DNA of 64,000 nucleotides from Roseiconus lacunae (GTDB taxonomy: Bacteria > Planctomycetota > Planctomycetia > Pirellulales > Pirellulaceae). The stretch lies in the NCBI RefSeq assembly GCF_008312935.1, contig NZ_VSZO01000079.1, positions 402,684 to 466,683 on the forward strand, in the 5' to 3' direction. The stretch's first letter is position 1. The number at the start of each line of letters is the position of its first letter. Shown piece after piece: positions 46,642 through 56,243 of this stretch. The position numbers were made by a program, and so were the translations under genes. The notes beneath the pieces were generated by a model, which did no database searches, was not told where the DNA came from, and worked only from the letters and a program-made list of their open reading frames with translations.

Positions 46642-47556
46642 ATGAATCCTTCATCCAAGATCGTTTTAGGGCTTTGGCCCATCGCAGGTGTTACCACCGT
46701 TGGTGTGACCGACTCCGATGCGCGTGAAACCATTCGAACCGCGATCGATGGTGGGGTGACGATGTTCGATACCGCGTACAGCTATGGGTATGACGGCGAG
46801 AGCGATCGTCTGCTGAGCGAATTTGTCAGCGGTGATCCCGATCGGTTTTTTGTGATGGGTAAGGTCGGTCAGCGTTATACGGTCGACCGTGATCGCGCCG
46901 TCGATGGTTCAGCGAGTCAACTGACCGCCGACGCGGAAGAACATTTGCGGCGTCTCAAGCTGGAACAGATCGATTTGCTTTATCTGCACCAACCCGATCC
47001 CAATGTCGCGCTCGAAGTCTCTGCCGGAGCGATGTTGAAACTGAAAGAACGCGGACTCTGCAGGTCGGTCGGTATCTGTAATGCGACAACCGAACAGATT
47101 CGGCAATTCGCCGATATCGCAGGCTGCGCGGCGATTCAGTGCCCACTGAATTTGATTCAACGCGATTCGTTGCAAACGACGATCGCCCCGACTGCCGCAC
47201 GCGGCATTGGAAGCTATGTTTTTTGGACACTAATGAAAGGCTTGCTGGCTGGGAAAATCACTCGTGATCATCAGTTTGCCAAGGGGGACAGCCGACCAAA
47301 CTATCCGATCTTTCAAGGTGAGCAACGTCGGAAAGCACACGACATCGTCGATCGTCTTGGCCAAATCGGCGAACAGACCGGCAAAACCATCGCTCAACTT
47401 TCGATCGGCTGGGCCATCTCGCAGCCCGGTGTCGCCGGGGCCTTGGTCGGCGCCCGTCGCCCCGATCAAATTGCTGAAACGGTCGACGCGACCGAACTAT
47501 CCAGTGACGTACTCAGCGAGATAGACGAGGAAGTCAAACAGCACTTTCCTTGGTAA
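46642..47556 (+). CDS. Aldo/keto reductase
   Basis: 304 residues, normal for the family. The catalytic residues are visible in order: Asp and Tyr in FDTAYSYGYDGE, Lys in FVMGKVGQ, and His in LYLHQPDP. The cofactor-binding C-terminal part (GALVGARRPDQIAE) is also present. It reduces aldehydes or ketones with NADPH in the cytoplasm, substrate unknown. It is followed after 66 bases by the M32 carboxypeptidase on the same strand, so the two may be co-transcribed. Confidence 0.94.
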   Translation: MNPSSKIVLGLWPIAGVTTVGVTDSDARETIRTAIDGGVTMFDTAYSYGYDGESDRLLSEFVSGDPDRFFVMGKVGQRYTVDRDRAVDGSASQLTADAEEHLRRLKLEQIDLLYLHQPDPNVALEVSAGAMLKLKERGLCRSVGICNATTEQIRQFADIAGCAAIQCPLNLIQRDSLQTTIAPTAARGIGSYVFWTLMKGLLAGKITRDHQFAKGDSRPNYPIFQGEQRRKAHDIVDRLGQIGEQTGKTIAQLSIGWAISQPGVAGALVGARRPDQIAETVDATELSSDVLSEIDEEVKQHFPW

Positions 47557-47622
47557 ACGGCAGCTAAATCCACAACAGACGATTTTCAACGACGCAACAC
47601 ACGCTTTGATTCGAGCCTATCA

Positions 47623-49146
47623 ATGACCATCGACGACAATCTGTTTCAATCCGTTTGCCAAGTCGCACGAAAAGCGGCATTGTTTCAATCCGCCGCCGAC
47701 GCGTTGGAGTGGGACGAACGCACCGGTATGCCCCCGGCAGCCGGCGAGTACCGAGCCGAACAGGTCAGTGCCTTGCGATCGACGGTTCACACGCTGCGCA
47801 CCGCCAACGAATACGGCGAAAACCTTCAGCGGCTCGCCGAGCAGCTAGGTGGCTTGGACCCAGCCGATGACCACGTGACGACGGTTCGTGAACTTCACCG
47901 TGACTTTCAGCGGGAGCGTAAGTTGCCGCTGGAGTTGGTCTCGCGATTAAGCGCGATGACCGTTCGGGGACAACAGGTTTGGGATCGGGCTCGGCGTGAA
48001 GACTCGTTTGCTTTGTTCAAAGACACCTTAACCGAAATCGTTGACTTAAAACGTGAGGCCGGAGAGCGGATGGCCGAAGGCAGCGATAAGACGCCCTACG
48101 AAGCACTGCTCGACGAGTACGAACCAGATGCACGAATCAGTCACCTCGGGCCGGTGTTCGCGGATCTGAAAGGTCGGCTCAGCGAGTTGATTTCACGGGT
48201 CGCCGATGCTCCGCGGCAACCCGATGTCAGTTTGCTGCGACAATCATTCCCGGTCGATGCCCAACGTCAACTTAGCCAGGCCGTTGCCGAAGCGGTCGGA
48301 TTCGATTTCAGTAGCGGCCGACTCGACGAAACCAGTCATCCGTTCTGTACAACGTTGGGGCCGGACGATTGCCGAATCCTCACCCGCTATGAAACCAATT
48401 GGTTGCCCAGTGGTTTGTATGGAACGCTTCACGAGGCTGGGCATGGGCTTTATGAGCAAGGATTGCGCGGCGATTGGTTTGGCCTTCCACCGGGTAGCTT
48501 TGTTTCGTTGGGGATCCATGAATCGCAATCGCGACTTTGGGAGAACCAAGTCGGTCGCAGCCGCGCGTTCGTTCGCTGGGCAATGCCGCTGCTGAAACAA
48601 ACGTTTGCGGGGGCGCTCGATGATGCCGACGTCGAACAGGTTTACTTCGCTGTCAACCAAGTTCGCCCAAGTTTAATTCGTGTCGAGGCGGATGAAGCGA
48701 CGTACAACTTGCACATCTTGATCCGGTTTGAACTGGAACAAGGCTTGATGTCTGGCGAATTGAAGGTGGCCGATCTTCCGGAGGCATGGAACGCACAGTA
48801 CTCCGAAAGCTTGGGCATCGAACCACCTTCGGCGGCGGACGGAGTGCTTCAAGACGTCCACTGGAGCGCCGGTTTGATCGGTTATTTTCCAACCTATACG
48901 CTCGGAAACTTGGCCGCCGCCCAATTGTTCGACGCCATCGGCCAGTCCATCGGTGATGTCGAAGGGTTGATCGAAAAAGGCGAGTTCGGACCTATTCTCG
49001 ATTGGCTTCGTGAGAACATTCACCAACACGGACGATGCTACTCTGGCGATCGCCTAGTCGAAAAGGCGACCGGCAAACCATTGTCGTCCGAACCGCTGTT
49101 GAACTACCTGAGCAAAAAATTGACTCCGCTTTACGGTCTACACTGA
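47623..49146 (+). CDS. Thermostable carboxypeptidase (M32, Taq family)
   Basis: 507 residues, the usual length. The zinc motif is H270EAGH274 (in TLHEAGHGLYEQG), followed about 20 residues later by SLGIHESQSRLWENQVGR containing the third zinc ligand Glu. The C-terminal IGYFPTYTLGNLAAAQLF is typical. It removes C-terminal residues from peptides in the cytoplasm. It follows the aldo/keto reductase by 66 bases. Confidence 0.96.
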   Translation: MTIDDNLFQSVCQVARKAALFQSAADALEWDERTGMPPAAGEYRAEQVSALRSTVHTLRTANEYGENLQRLAEQLGGLDPADDHVTTVRELHRDFQRERKLPLELVSRLSAMTVRGQQVWDRARREDSFALFKDTLTEIVDLKREAGERMAEGSDKTPYEALLDEYEPDARISHLGPVFADLKGRLSELISRVADAPRQPDVSLLRQSFPVDAQRQLSQAVAEAVGFDFSSGRLDETSHPFCTTLGPDDCRILTRYETNWLPSGLYGTLHEAGHGLYEQGLRGDWFGLPPGSFVSLGIHESQSRLWENQVGRSRAFVRWAMPLLKQTFAGALDDADVEQVYFAVNQVRPSLIRVEADEATYNLHILIRFELEQGLMSGELKVADLPEAWNAQYSESLGIEPPSAADGVLQDVHWSAGLIGYFPTYTLGNLAAAQLFDAIGQSIGDVEGLIEKGEFGPILDWLRENIHQHGRCYSGDRLVEKATGKPLSSEPLLNYLSKKLTPLYGLH

Positions 49147-49447
49147 TCGGTCAGCAAAGAGAACTTGCGGGGAACGACTGAAATCCGGGCCGAAAACGAA
49201 TGTGCTCTGCTTGGTGAATCGGTGACCCGACAAAGCCTCCGCAGTATTTCAGTTTGGCGGCACGACTAGCCGCCCGGCGTCAACCACAGCATCAGCCGCT
49301 TGGCGTTAGCCACGGTCGAACAGAAACTAACGGCGCTAGCTCCCGACACAGTGCAGTCACGCCAATTTCGCAGTTGAATCCAAATACTCGCTGTCATCCG
49401 GTGATTGACCTACTTATTTACTTTTCAACCCAGATCACACCGCGACG
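49147..49447. other. Gap with two repeat half-copies
   Basis: About 300 bases between the carboxypeptidase and the FG-GAP protein. It contains the repeats at 49261-49317. No gene. Confidence 0.5.
49261..49317 (+). repeat. Two left-half palindrome units
   Basis: Unit one, TAGCCGCCCGGCGTCAACCA, and unit two, CAGCCGCTTGGCGTTAGCCA, lie 26 bases apart. No right arm follows. Confidence 0.75.
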
Positions 49448-51178
49448 ATGCCCGATCGCCCACTCGATGGTCCGCCACAAGAATCCGCCGCCGCGAAGAA
49501 ACTGCGTGGTGCCTTGATGGTTTTCGTTTTTGGAATGATCCCGGTCATCGGGATCCTTGTTTTCTTGAACCTCACTAAAGAGCAAGACGCAGATCGCGCC
49601 TACCAAGATGCAGCCGACCAACCCCTGGCAGAGCCGGATGCCGGGACAACCGTAGCGGACACATCAAGCTTGCCTGATGTCACCTTTGTTGATGTGACTT
49701 CCCAAACCGGAGTCACGTTCAATCACTCTTCAGAATCGATCGAAGCGGAACAAGGGGACCCGATTGCGTTGCCAAACCGGCAACCATCGCCGAACGATTT
49801 GCGTGGCGGCGTTGGAGTGTTTGACTACGACAACGACGGAAACCAAGACGTCTTGTTGGTTGGAAGTGAATGTCGATTGTTTCGTGGCAACGGTGATTTC
49901 CAATTCACCGATGTGACTGAACCCGTCGGGTTGAAGTCACGAATCGGTGTCACCGGAGTCGCAATAGGAGATTATGACGGGGACGGCGATCGCGATCTCT
50001 ATCTAACCTCCGATGGCAAGAATCGATTGCTTCGAAACGATGACGGGGCATTCACCGATGTCACCGAGTCGGCGGGCTGTGGAGGTGCGGAACAGACCTC
50101 TAGCACAGGCGCATGCTTCGTTGACTACGATAACGATGGCTCTTTAGACCTAATCGTCTGTCATGAAGGTGGATATGAATCGGGCCGTGCAGTCTCACTG
50201 TATCGCAATGAAGGCGATGGGCGCTTCGACGATTCGACGCTCGAGGCTGGAATAGTCTTTCCGAGCGATGAAGCCGCATTCGTACGAACGATCGCTGTTA
50301 ATGCCCTGGATTTTAATCGCGATGGTTTTCAGGACTTTTGCGTCACTCAGTTGTTCGGACCGAACGTGCTTTGGGAGAATCAGCGCGATGGGACATTCGT
50401 TGACGTGGCTCGCCAAACGGGATTGACGACCGACGAATCCGTCGTGGGATCGTTGGGACTAGATTCGAGCGTTTTTCGCGAAGACGAGACAATCGCGATT
50501 GTGATCGCCAATTCGACCGACAAACCAAATTCGTTTTTCATTGCACCGCCACGCCGGTCGGCCTTTGTCGATGCCGCGGGGTACAATGGATTCGGCTCCG
50601 CCGCCAACTCGCAATCGGCAATCGGGGCATTCTTTTTCGATGTCGATTTGGACGGCCGGCTCGACGTACTAACGACCCACGGCGGGTATGGATCATCGAG
50701 CGAGCCTGCTGTGCCACAAGTGTTTTGGAACGCCGGTAGAGATGCCGAAGCGGAACTTATACGACTTGAAAACCTTGGGGAATCCTTTGAACGCCCCATC
50801 AATGCGCGCGGTGCGAGTTTCGGTGACTTCGATAACGATGGCGATCAAGACCTGGTCGTTCTCGCTCGCGGCGAGACCGCAAAATTCTTTCGGAACGATC
50901 AATCAAGTGGGCATCACTACCTTCGGTTGCGGTTGATTGGAAAGCGCCCCTCAAATGACGCCGTTGGTGCTCAAGTCACCGTGATCGCCGGTGGCCAAAA
51001 ACAAACTCGTATAGTTCATTCAGCCCGAGGCTATCTAAGTCAATCGGAAATCGAGCTGACTTTTGGACTGGGTGAAATCTCGAAAGTCGATCAGGTCACT
51101 GTTCGCTGGCCAGATGGCGCATCCCAAGTCGTTTCGATCACCGGCGTCGACGATCAAGTTGAGGTCCGCCAAGAATAA
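49448..51178 (+). CDS. CRTAC1-like FG-GAP repeat protein
   Basis: 576 residues. An N-terminal membrane anchor (about 20-38) precedes FG-GAP/VCBS-type repeats, each with a calcium-binding DxDxDG-like loop: FDYDNDGNQDVLLVG, DYDGDGDRDLYLTS, DYDNDGSLDLIV and DFDNDGDQDLVVLAR. The C-terminus (GAQVTVIAGGQKQTRIVHS, LTFGLGEISKVDQVTVRWPDG) is an ASPIC/UnbV domain. The combination is the CRTAC1-like family, found in great numbers in planctomycetes; the fold is a seven-bladed propeller on the cell surface or in the periplasm. Binding partner unknown. It converges on the methyltransferase gene, 17 bases away. Confidence 0.9.
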   Translation: MPDRPLDGPPQESAAAKKLRGALMVFVFGMIPVIGILVFLNLTKEQDADRAYQDAADQPLAEPDAGTTVADTSSLPDVTFVDVTSQTGVTFNHSSESIEAEQGDPIALPNRQPSPNDLRGGVGVFDYDNDGNQDVLLVGSECRLFRGNGDFQFTDVTEPVGLKSRIGVTGVAIGDYDGDGDRDLYLTSDGKNRLLRNDDGAFTDVTESAGCGGAEQTSSTGACFVDYDNDGSLDLIVCHEGGYESGRAVSLYRNEGDGRFDDSTLEAGIVFPSDEAAFVRTIAVNALDFNRDGFQDFCVTQLFGPNVLWENQRDGTFVDVARQTGLTTDESVVGSLGLDSSVFREDETIAIVIANSTDKPNSFFIAPPRRSAFVDAAGYNGFGSAANSQSAIGAFFFDVDLDGRLDVLTTHGGYGSSSEPAVPQVFWNAGRDAEAELIRLENLGESFERPINARGASFGDFDNDGDQDLVVLARGETAKFFRNDQSSGHHYLRLRLIGKRPSNDAVGAQVTVIAGGQKQTRIVHSARGYLSQSEIELTFGLGEISKVDQVTVRWPDGASQVVSITGVDDQVEVRQE

Positions 51179-51195
51179 ACGAGTCACCCTTTTAG

Positions 51196-51879
51196 TCATG
51201 CTGAATCGATACGACGTTGCCACCCTTTTCCTCGACCGCTTTCGACCTTCGTCCAGCTATAGACGCGCAGCGGGGGGAGATTCCGTGCGACGTGTTGCTT
51301 TCGAGGTGTTCCGAAAAGCGGATGAGCAACCTTGGCAACGTCGTCACGCACCTGGTACGCGAGAAACACGCCCGTGTTATCCAACAACTCATATATTTGT
51401 TGCGTGATCTGTCGGGCGACGTCAGCGGGGAGGTTGCTGAAGGGGATCCCTGAAACAACCACATCGCAACGATGGATACCATGTCGATGAGCGATCGCTT
51501 TTAGATTCAGTGCGTCACCGATTTCGTAGGCGAATCGTGAATCGGGGATTTCCGACAATGCATCGGCGAAAACCTCGGTTTTTTCGATCGCCAGTAACCG
51601 GGATTTCGCTGGCATTTGCTGGAGCAAATTGGCCGAGGTTCCACCGGCCCCTGGTCCAAGTTCGATCACCGTCTGCGCTTCGCGAATGCATTGACGGTTT
51701 GCTAAGCAGTCCATCAGTTGAGCTGAACTTGGAATAACGGTGGCGACCTCGCGTGGGTTTTGCAGCCATGCACGCAACACACACCAAGTGCGCTGGGCGA
51801 AAGAAGGCTGTGTCACGCGGAATCGACGAGTCCAACGGCGGGCTCTTGGTGGGGTGATCGCTTCGACGGTAGATGTCAT
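51196..51879 (-). CDS. PmtA-like SAM-dependent methyltransferase
   Basis: 227 residues. SAM motif I is VIELGPGAGGTSANLL; other segments are LLAIEKTEVFADAL and FAYEIGDALNLKAI. Before it lies REVATVIPSSAQLMDCL, and after it VVVSGIPFSNLPADVARQI, both typical of the phospholipid N-methyltransferase PmtA group, which methylate phosphatidylethanolamine to phosphatidylcholine. A related rRNA adenine dimethyltransferase fold is the alternative, but the VPSS and GIPFSNLP phrases fit PmtA better. Activity on lipids is inference. Confidence 0.75.
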   Translation of the reverse strand: MTSTVEAITPPRARRWTRRFRVTQPSFAQRTWCVLRAWLQNPREVATVIPSSAQLMDCLANRQCIREAQTVIELGPGAGGTSANLLQQMPAKSRLLAIEKTEVFADALSEIPDSRFAYEIGDALNLKAIAHRHGIHRCDVVVSGIPFSNLPADVARQITQQIYELLDNTGVFLAYQVRDDVAKVAHPLFGTPRKQHVARNLPPLRVYSWTKVESGRGKGWQRRIDSA

Positions 51880-52334
51880 GGTGGTTAGATTCAGCAGGCT
51901 TCACAGTCTCGTTCGCCCCAAACGCTGGCGGCGACGCCGCATCGAACAGCACGCGGCGTGCCCACTCCAAGTTCCTGCTCCATTTTTCGCTTTTGGCCAA
52001 ATCTCTACCAAACTTGTCATGCGACGATGTTTCGCTGCGTGGCGTCTGCCCTCTTGGCATGACGATTGCACCACCACGCGGTGATGTATGTAATGTATAG
52101 AGCGTTGGTCAGCCTAGGTTCCGGTTGATCGGCCAGTGGTCGCCGAGTGATCAACGGCGTTTAATTCGGCGAATGCAATACGACGACCACGTTAGTTAGC
52201 GGCTAGTTGATTCTCGGTTGTCGCCTTTCACTCCAGGAAAGAGGCGTCTGTCAACGCAATTTTTGCGGAGCAGAAGGCGACGTAGGGAAAAGCCCAACCA
52301 GAAAATCAACCGGCCCATAGCCCCCGGCGGAAAG
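51880..52334. other. Divergent gap upstream of the ECF sigma factor
   Basis: About 455 bases. No gene; the frame open from 52218 is considered leader. The region should hold promoters for both neighbours but I cannot name one. Confidence 0.5.
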
Positions 52335-52931
52335 ATGAACGATGTAGAACAACTTGGGTGTGATGATCCTTCTCTTGTCGAGCGTGCGTGCGATGGAAAT
52401 TCGCTCGCCTTCACTCGTCTGATTCAGTGCAATCGCGACAAACTTTTTGCCTCTTTATGCCGGTTTCTCGATTCACCTGTCGACGCCGAAGAGGCGCTCC
52501 AAGAGGCGTTCGTACGAGCGTTTACGCGCATCGAATCGTTCAAACGCAATAGCAAGTTTTCGACGTGGCTTTACCGAATCGCACTCAACACTGCGATTAC
52601 CAATCGGCAGAAAAATCGCCGCGCCATTTCGATTCATGGCAGAGATCAGCAGTACCTCTACGACTTCGAGGACTCGCGTTACGAGTCGGCGGAGTCGATG
52701 ATCATTCGCGAAGAGCAGAAGCAATTGGTGCATGCGGCGCTTGATCGGTTGAACGACGACCATCGCGCGATTCTGATTTTGCGAGAAATGGATGACTTAG
52801 CCTATGAAGAAATTGCGTCAGTGCTTGGCATTCCGATCAACACCGTCCGCAGTCGACTCTCTCGAGCCCGCGATCGGATGCGAGAGGTCGTCGAAGAGCT
52901 GCAGCAATACGTCGCCGAACCCACCAGCTAG
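52335..52931 (+). CDS. ECF-type RNA polymerase sigma factor (RpoE-like)
   Basis: 198 residues from ATG 52335, with GGCGGAAAG upstream; an earlier ATG at 52218 would add a basic 39-residue leader and is unlikely. Region 2 (about 20-95: LFASLCRFLDSPVDAEEALQEAF, FSTWLYRIALNTAI) and region 4 (about 130-190: LNDDHRAILILREMDDLAY, EEIASVLGIPINTVRSRL) are both complete. There is no anti-sigma gene adjacent, which is unusual for an ECF factor. It stands between a methyltransferase gene and the dipeptidase gene with which it converges. Confidence 0.93.
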   Translation: MNDVEQLGCDDPSLVERACDGNSLAFTRLIQCNRDKLFASLCRFLDSPVDAEEALQEAFVRAFTRIESFKRNSKFSTWLYRIALNTAITNRQKNRRAISIHGRDQQYLYDFEDSRYESAESMIIREEQKQLVHAALDRLNDDHRAILILREMDDLAYEEIASVLGIPINTVRSRLSRARDRMREVVEELQQYVAEPTS

Positions 52932-52983
52932 ACGGTTCGGACGCGATCTGACGGTCACCGGCAAGTAAATCCGCATCAGGCAA

Positions 52984-54108
52984 TTATTCCGCGACCGATT
53001 CAGCCGCGCGTAGCGCACGCAGAATGTTACCGCCGAGAATTTTATGGATCTGTTCTTTGCCGTATCCTCGGTTCAGCAACTCCTGCGTGATCAATGGATA
53101 GCTAGCTACACTTTCCAGTTGTAGCGGCAATCGCGGGACTCCGTCAAAGTCTGAACCAATCCCGACGTGGTCAATCCCCGCGACCATGATCACATGCTCA
53201 ATATGATCGACGACATCGTGGATTGTTCCGTTGGCATTCTCATTCGCCGCTAAGGTTTCTGTCGGCGCGACGTATTTTGAAAAGAAGTTGACCATGACAA
53301 CGCCGCCGTTCTTCGAAAGTTCTTTCAGTATTTCATCAGGCACATTTCTCGGGTGATCGGTGATCGCGGCAGCCGATGAGTGCGAAAAGATGACAGGCGC
53401 GGTCGAGATTTCCATCGCCTGCCGCATGACTTCAGGAGAAACATGAGACAGATCGACCAGCATACCGAGACGATTCATTTCTCGTACGACTTCGATACCA
53501 AATTCTGTCAGTCCTCCATGTCTTGATTCGTCTGTCGCAGAGTCCGCCCATGGCAAAGTTCTTGAATGCGTCAACGTCATGTAACGACAACCACGATCGT
53601 AGAGTCGTTTCAAATTGCCAAGTGACCCTTCAATCGAATGACCGCCTTCGATTCCCATCATCGACGCGATCTTTCCAGACTCGGCGATCCGCATCACATC
53701 GTCTGCCGTCGATGCCATTTCGAACACGTCGGGATAACGCTCGACCAATTGATCGATAATCTCGATTTGGTGAAGTGTTTGCAGAAATGCGTCTTCCGTT
53801 TCCGTGGTATCCGCAGGCACATAGACCGACCAAAATTGCGCCTTCAGACCTCCCTTGCGCAGTCGCGGAATATCGGTATGTTGCTGCGGTTGCAACTTCG
53901 ACACATCAACTTGATCGAAGGATGAATTCCCATTTTCGCGAAGTTCCCAAGCGAGATCATTGTGTCCGTCGAATAGCAAACCGGAAAAATGAATCTCGCG
54001 TCCTTGCTCAGTTAGCAGTACTTTGGGGCGTACCAGCGGGGGATCGGCCGGCAACCATTGGGCAAACACCAAAAGATTGACGACAGAAATGAAAATCCGG
54101 CAACACAT
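52984..54108 (-). CDS. Membrane dipeptidase (M19, renal dipeptidase-like)
   Basis: 374 residues from ATG 54108, which opens a signal peptide (FISVVNLLVFAQWLPA); the frame is open upstream to 54309 but that part has no signal-like features. The metal-binding motifs are all present: DGHNDLAW (His, Asp), IEGGHSIEG (Glu), LVDLSHVS (His), VIFSHSSAAAI (His) and GSDFDGV (Asp). The family hydrolyses dipeptides, including some with a D-residue, in the periplasm. It converges on the ECF sigma gene. Confidence 0.94.
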   Translation of the reverse strand: MCCRIFISVVNLLVFAQWLPADPPLVRPKVLLTEQGREIHFSGLLFDGHNDLAWELRENGNSSFDQVDVSKLQPQQHTDIPRLRKGGLKAQFWSVYVPADTTETEDAFLQTLHQIEIIDQLVERYPDVFEMASTADDVMRIAESGKIASMMGIEGGHSIEGSLGNLKRLYDRGCRYMTLTHSRTLPWADSATDESRHGGLTEFGIEVVREMNRLGMLVDLSHVSPEVMRQAMEISTAPVIFSHSSAAAITDHPRNVPDEILKELSKNGGVVMVNFFSKYVAPTETLAANENANGTIHDVVDHIEHVIMVAGIDHVGIGSDFDGVPRLPLQLESVASYPLITQELLNRGYGKEQIHKILGGNILRALRAAESVAE

Positions 54109-54340
54109 CGACACTGGTCCTCTCTTTTTCGACTCAGTTCGTTGCTTCAGGTCCCTTTGCTTCAGACCAAGGATCCGTCGTGATGAATATCCGAAGCATT
54201 CCGAAAGCTTACCAGATCGAAGCACTCGACTGGATGAGTTCCACCTCAACCAAAAAAACGGTGTCGCATGAGTAACATCTCGTTGATCTCCAGTTGGCAA
54301 ATTAATCATGCGATCTTCGAAACGTTATCGAGGAAAAACC

Positions 54341-55753
54341 CTAGTTAGTGGTCTGGTTCATCACCGCGGTCAAAATGCTCATCGGCGGCATCGTTATTGT
54401 TGAGGAGCCTAATTCGATTTTGGCGTTTCCGTCGTTTTGAAACTTGAAATCATCGGACGTACGAATCAGTTCAAAGCGTTTTCCCTTTGGAACATTTTTC
54501 ATCGTGACCTCCAGTGTCTGTTCTTCATTCGCAGAATTGATCGCAACCACGACAAGTTGCTGATCGCTTTCATGCAGAAATGAAGCTACTTGAATTGGTC
54601 CAAACGCGGGACTGGCCGCTATCCGTACTGCACCGGGACGAATGAATTTGAAGTAGTGCCTTGCCGCGTGCGACTTGTCGGTGTATCCGCTGGTCAACAT
54701 TAAACCATGTGTCGATTTCTCTCGTTCGCAGATCTGCCACGGGACGAACGCAGAACAATTGCCTCCGACCAATGCGTTATGAATCGCATTGGCGACGCCC
54801 TTTTGAATGGGAACTGGCCAATCGTGACCACCGGTCCCACCTTCGGTGATCCAGAACGGCTTGCCTGTCTCCTGGATAAGCTTCCAGAAAACTCGTGATG
54901 AATTCGCCGACATTTCTTCCACCACACCATCTTCATAGCCGTGCGTAGCGAATACATCGATGGCCTCAAATGCGGCTTTGTCCTTTTTGATCGCTTCGAT
55001 GTAGGTTCCCGTTCCACCGTCATACATATGACTGGTCATCGTTTCTGGACCAAAGATTTTGACGTCTTGGTATCCTTCTCGATCGAGCGCCGTACGAAGC
55101 ATGGACAAGATTATCACATAGTCATCCGCGTCCCAAACACAGCTCTCGAATGATTGCGAGAATTGAACTTCATTTCCCGGACTGACAGCGTAGAGCGGCG
55201 CGCCTTCCGAATCGTGTTTTTTGACGTATTCGACCATCCACTTGCAGAAATGGGGATAGAACTCCTTCTTCACACGGTTCCGAATCCCACGATAGTCATT
55301 GGCCCGAATCCCGCTAGAACGCTCGTCTGTGATCGAATCGTTTTCTTTCATCCACGCCGGCGGACTCCAAACGGTTCCGATCAGCTTTGAGTTGGGCTCA
55401 TGTTGTCGGATGGCCTTTCCAAAGTCGACAAAGATCTGTGGTCTACCACGACTTGCCTGCATATCAAAATCGGTGTGGCTGATCTGACGCCAATCGGACT
55501 GAGCATTGGGTAAGGTCGGTCCCCACATGTTAACCCTTAACATGGTGCATCCCATGCCATTGACATATGTGTCTTGAAATTCTTCTGTCCGATACAGCTC
55601 TCTCATCGGAGCCTGCCACGCGACGAGACACGTTCCAAAGCCCTCGATCGTTTGAAATCGCTGACTTCCGTCAATTTTGACTTCGACGGCATTGGCCGGA
55701 AAAGCCAAAGCGAAAAGTAAAAGCAAGACGCTACAGATATAGAAACGACTCAT
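54341..55753 (-). CDS. Glycoside hydrolase family 30 protein
   Basis: 470 residues from ATG 55753, where a signal peptide (ICSVLLLLFALAFPANA) begins. The open frame extends 200 codons further upstream, over the start of the giant surface gene, but that stretch is not protein-like. Conserved GH30 features: FQTIEGFGTCLVAW, SKLIGTVWSPPAWMKEN, AVSPGNEVQFSQ with the acid/base Glu, and PFWITEGGTGG with the nucleophile Glu. A C-terminal beta-sandwich (IQVASFLHESDQQLVVVAIN) follows, as in GH30 enzymes. These cleave beta-1,6-glucan or glucuronoxylan; the substrate is not certain. It is likely secreted to degrade polysaccharide, fitting the organism's habits. Confidence 0.93.
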   Translation of the reverse strand: MSRFYICSVLLLLFALAFPANAVEVKIDGSQRFQTIEGFGTCLVAWQAPMRELYRTEEFQDTYVNGMGCTMLRVNMWGPTLPNAQSDWRQISHTDFDMQASRGRPQIFVDFGKAIRQHEPNSKLIGTVWSPPAWMKENDSITDERSSGIRANDYRGIRNRVKKEFYPHFCKWMVEYVKKHDSEGAPLYAVSPGNEVQFSQSFESCVWDADDYVIILSMLRTALDREGYQDVKIFGPETMTSHMYDGGTGTYIEAIKKDKAAFEAIDVFATHGYEDGVVEEMSANSSRVFWKLIQETGKPFWITEGGTGGHDWPVPIQKGVANAIHNALVGGNCSAFVPWQICEREKSTHGLMLTSGYTDKSHAARHYFKFIRPGAVRIAASPAFGPIQVASFLHESDQQLVVVAINSANEEQTLEVTMKNVPKGKRFELIRTSDDFKFQNDGNAKIELGSSTITMPPMSILTAVMNQTTN

Positions 55754-56243
55754 TGTGTGCACTGGAGTAGTGATGGCGGGGTGGAACCTACGACCGAACC
55801 GCCATTGTATCTGACCGCTTTCCTCCGTTGTAAAACACACGTTTTCATTGAACGCTGGAGGAGAAGACGTTGGTGCGATCTGCAAAACTTTGACCGCCGC
55901 TGTCCGCCTCACACCAGAGATCCATTTTGTCTTTGAAATTGGGAAATGCAAAAGATTCGGTGTCAGACCCCAAGTTCCGACGCGTTCGTAGTAAAGATTG
56001 GCCACAGCGACGAGGTTGCCAAAGTTAAGCACATCGAAAGGTAGTCGACGAAGCGATCTCGGCTTGTTTAAGAGGCCCTCAGGCAGATTCGCCCCAAGCC
56101 GTCGATGCCTATGCGTCGTCTGCTGAGTAGATAGCGACGTCTCGCTCACCGCGCAAGTTAATCGAGCTCGCGCCTTTCTAACTGAGGCAATGTGAACTAC
56201 GCTGAAGACTTGCGCCCGCCCCCCCCGAAATTCGCTATCGACC
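55754..56243. other. Divergent gap with a conserved-looking motif and poly-C run
   Basis: About 490 bases between GH30 and the giant surface gene. The string GGTGTCAGACCCC at 55959-55971 is a known kind of repeat-end sequence. A run of eight C lies at 56219-56226, 17 bases before the giant gene's start. No gene is seen. Confidence 0.5.
56219..56226 (+). repeat. C8 homopolymer upstream of giant gene
   Basis: Eight C in a row, 17 bases before the ATG at 56244, in the ribosome-binding and leader region. Slippage there could change expression. Confidence 0.6.
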
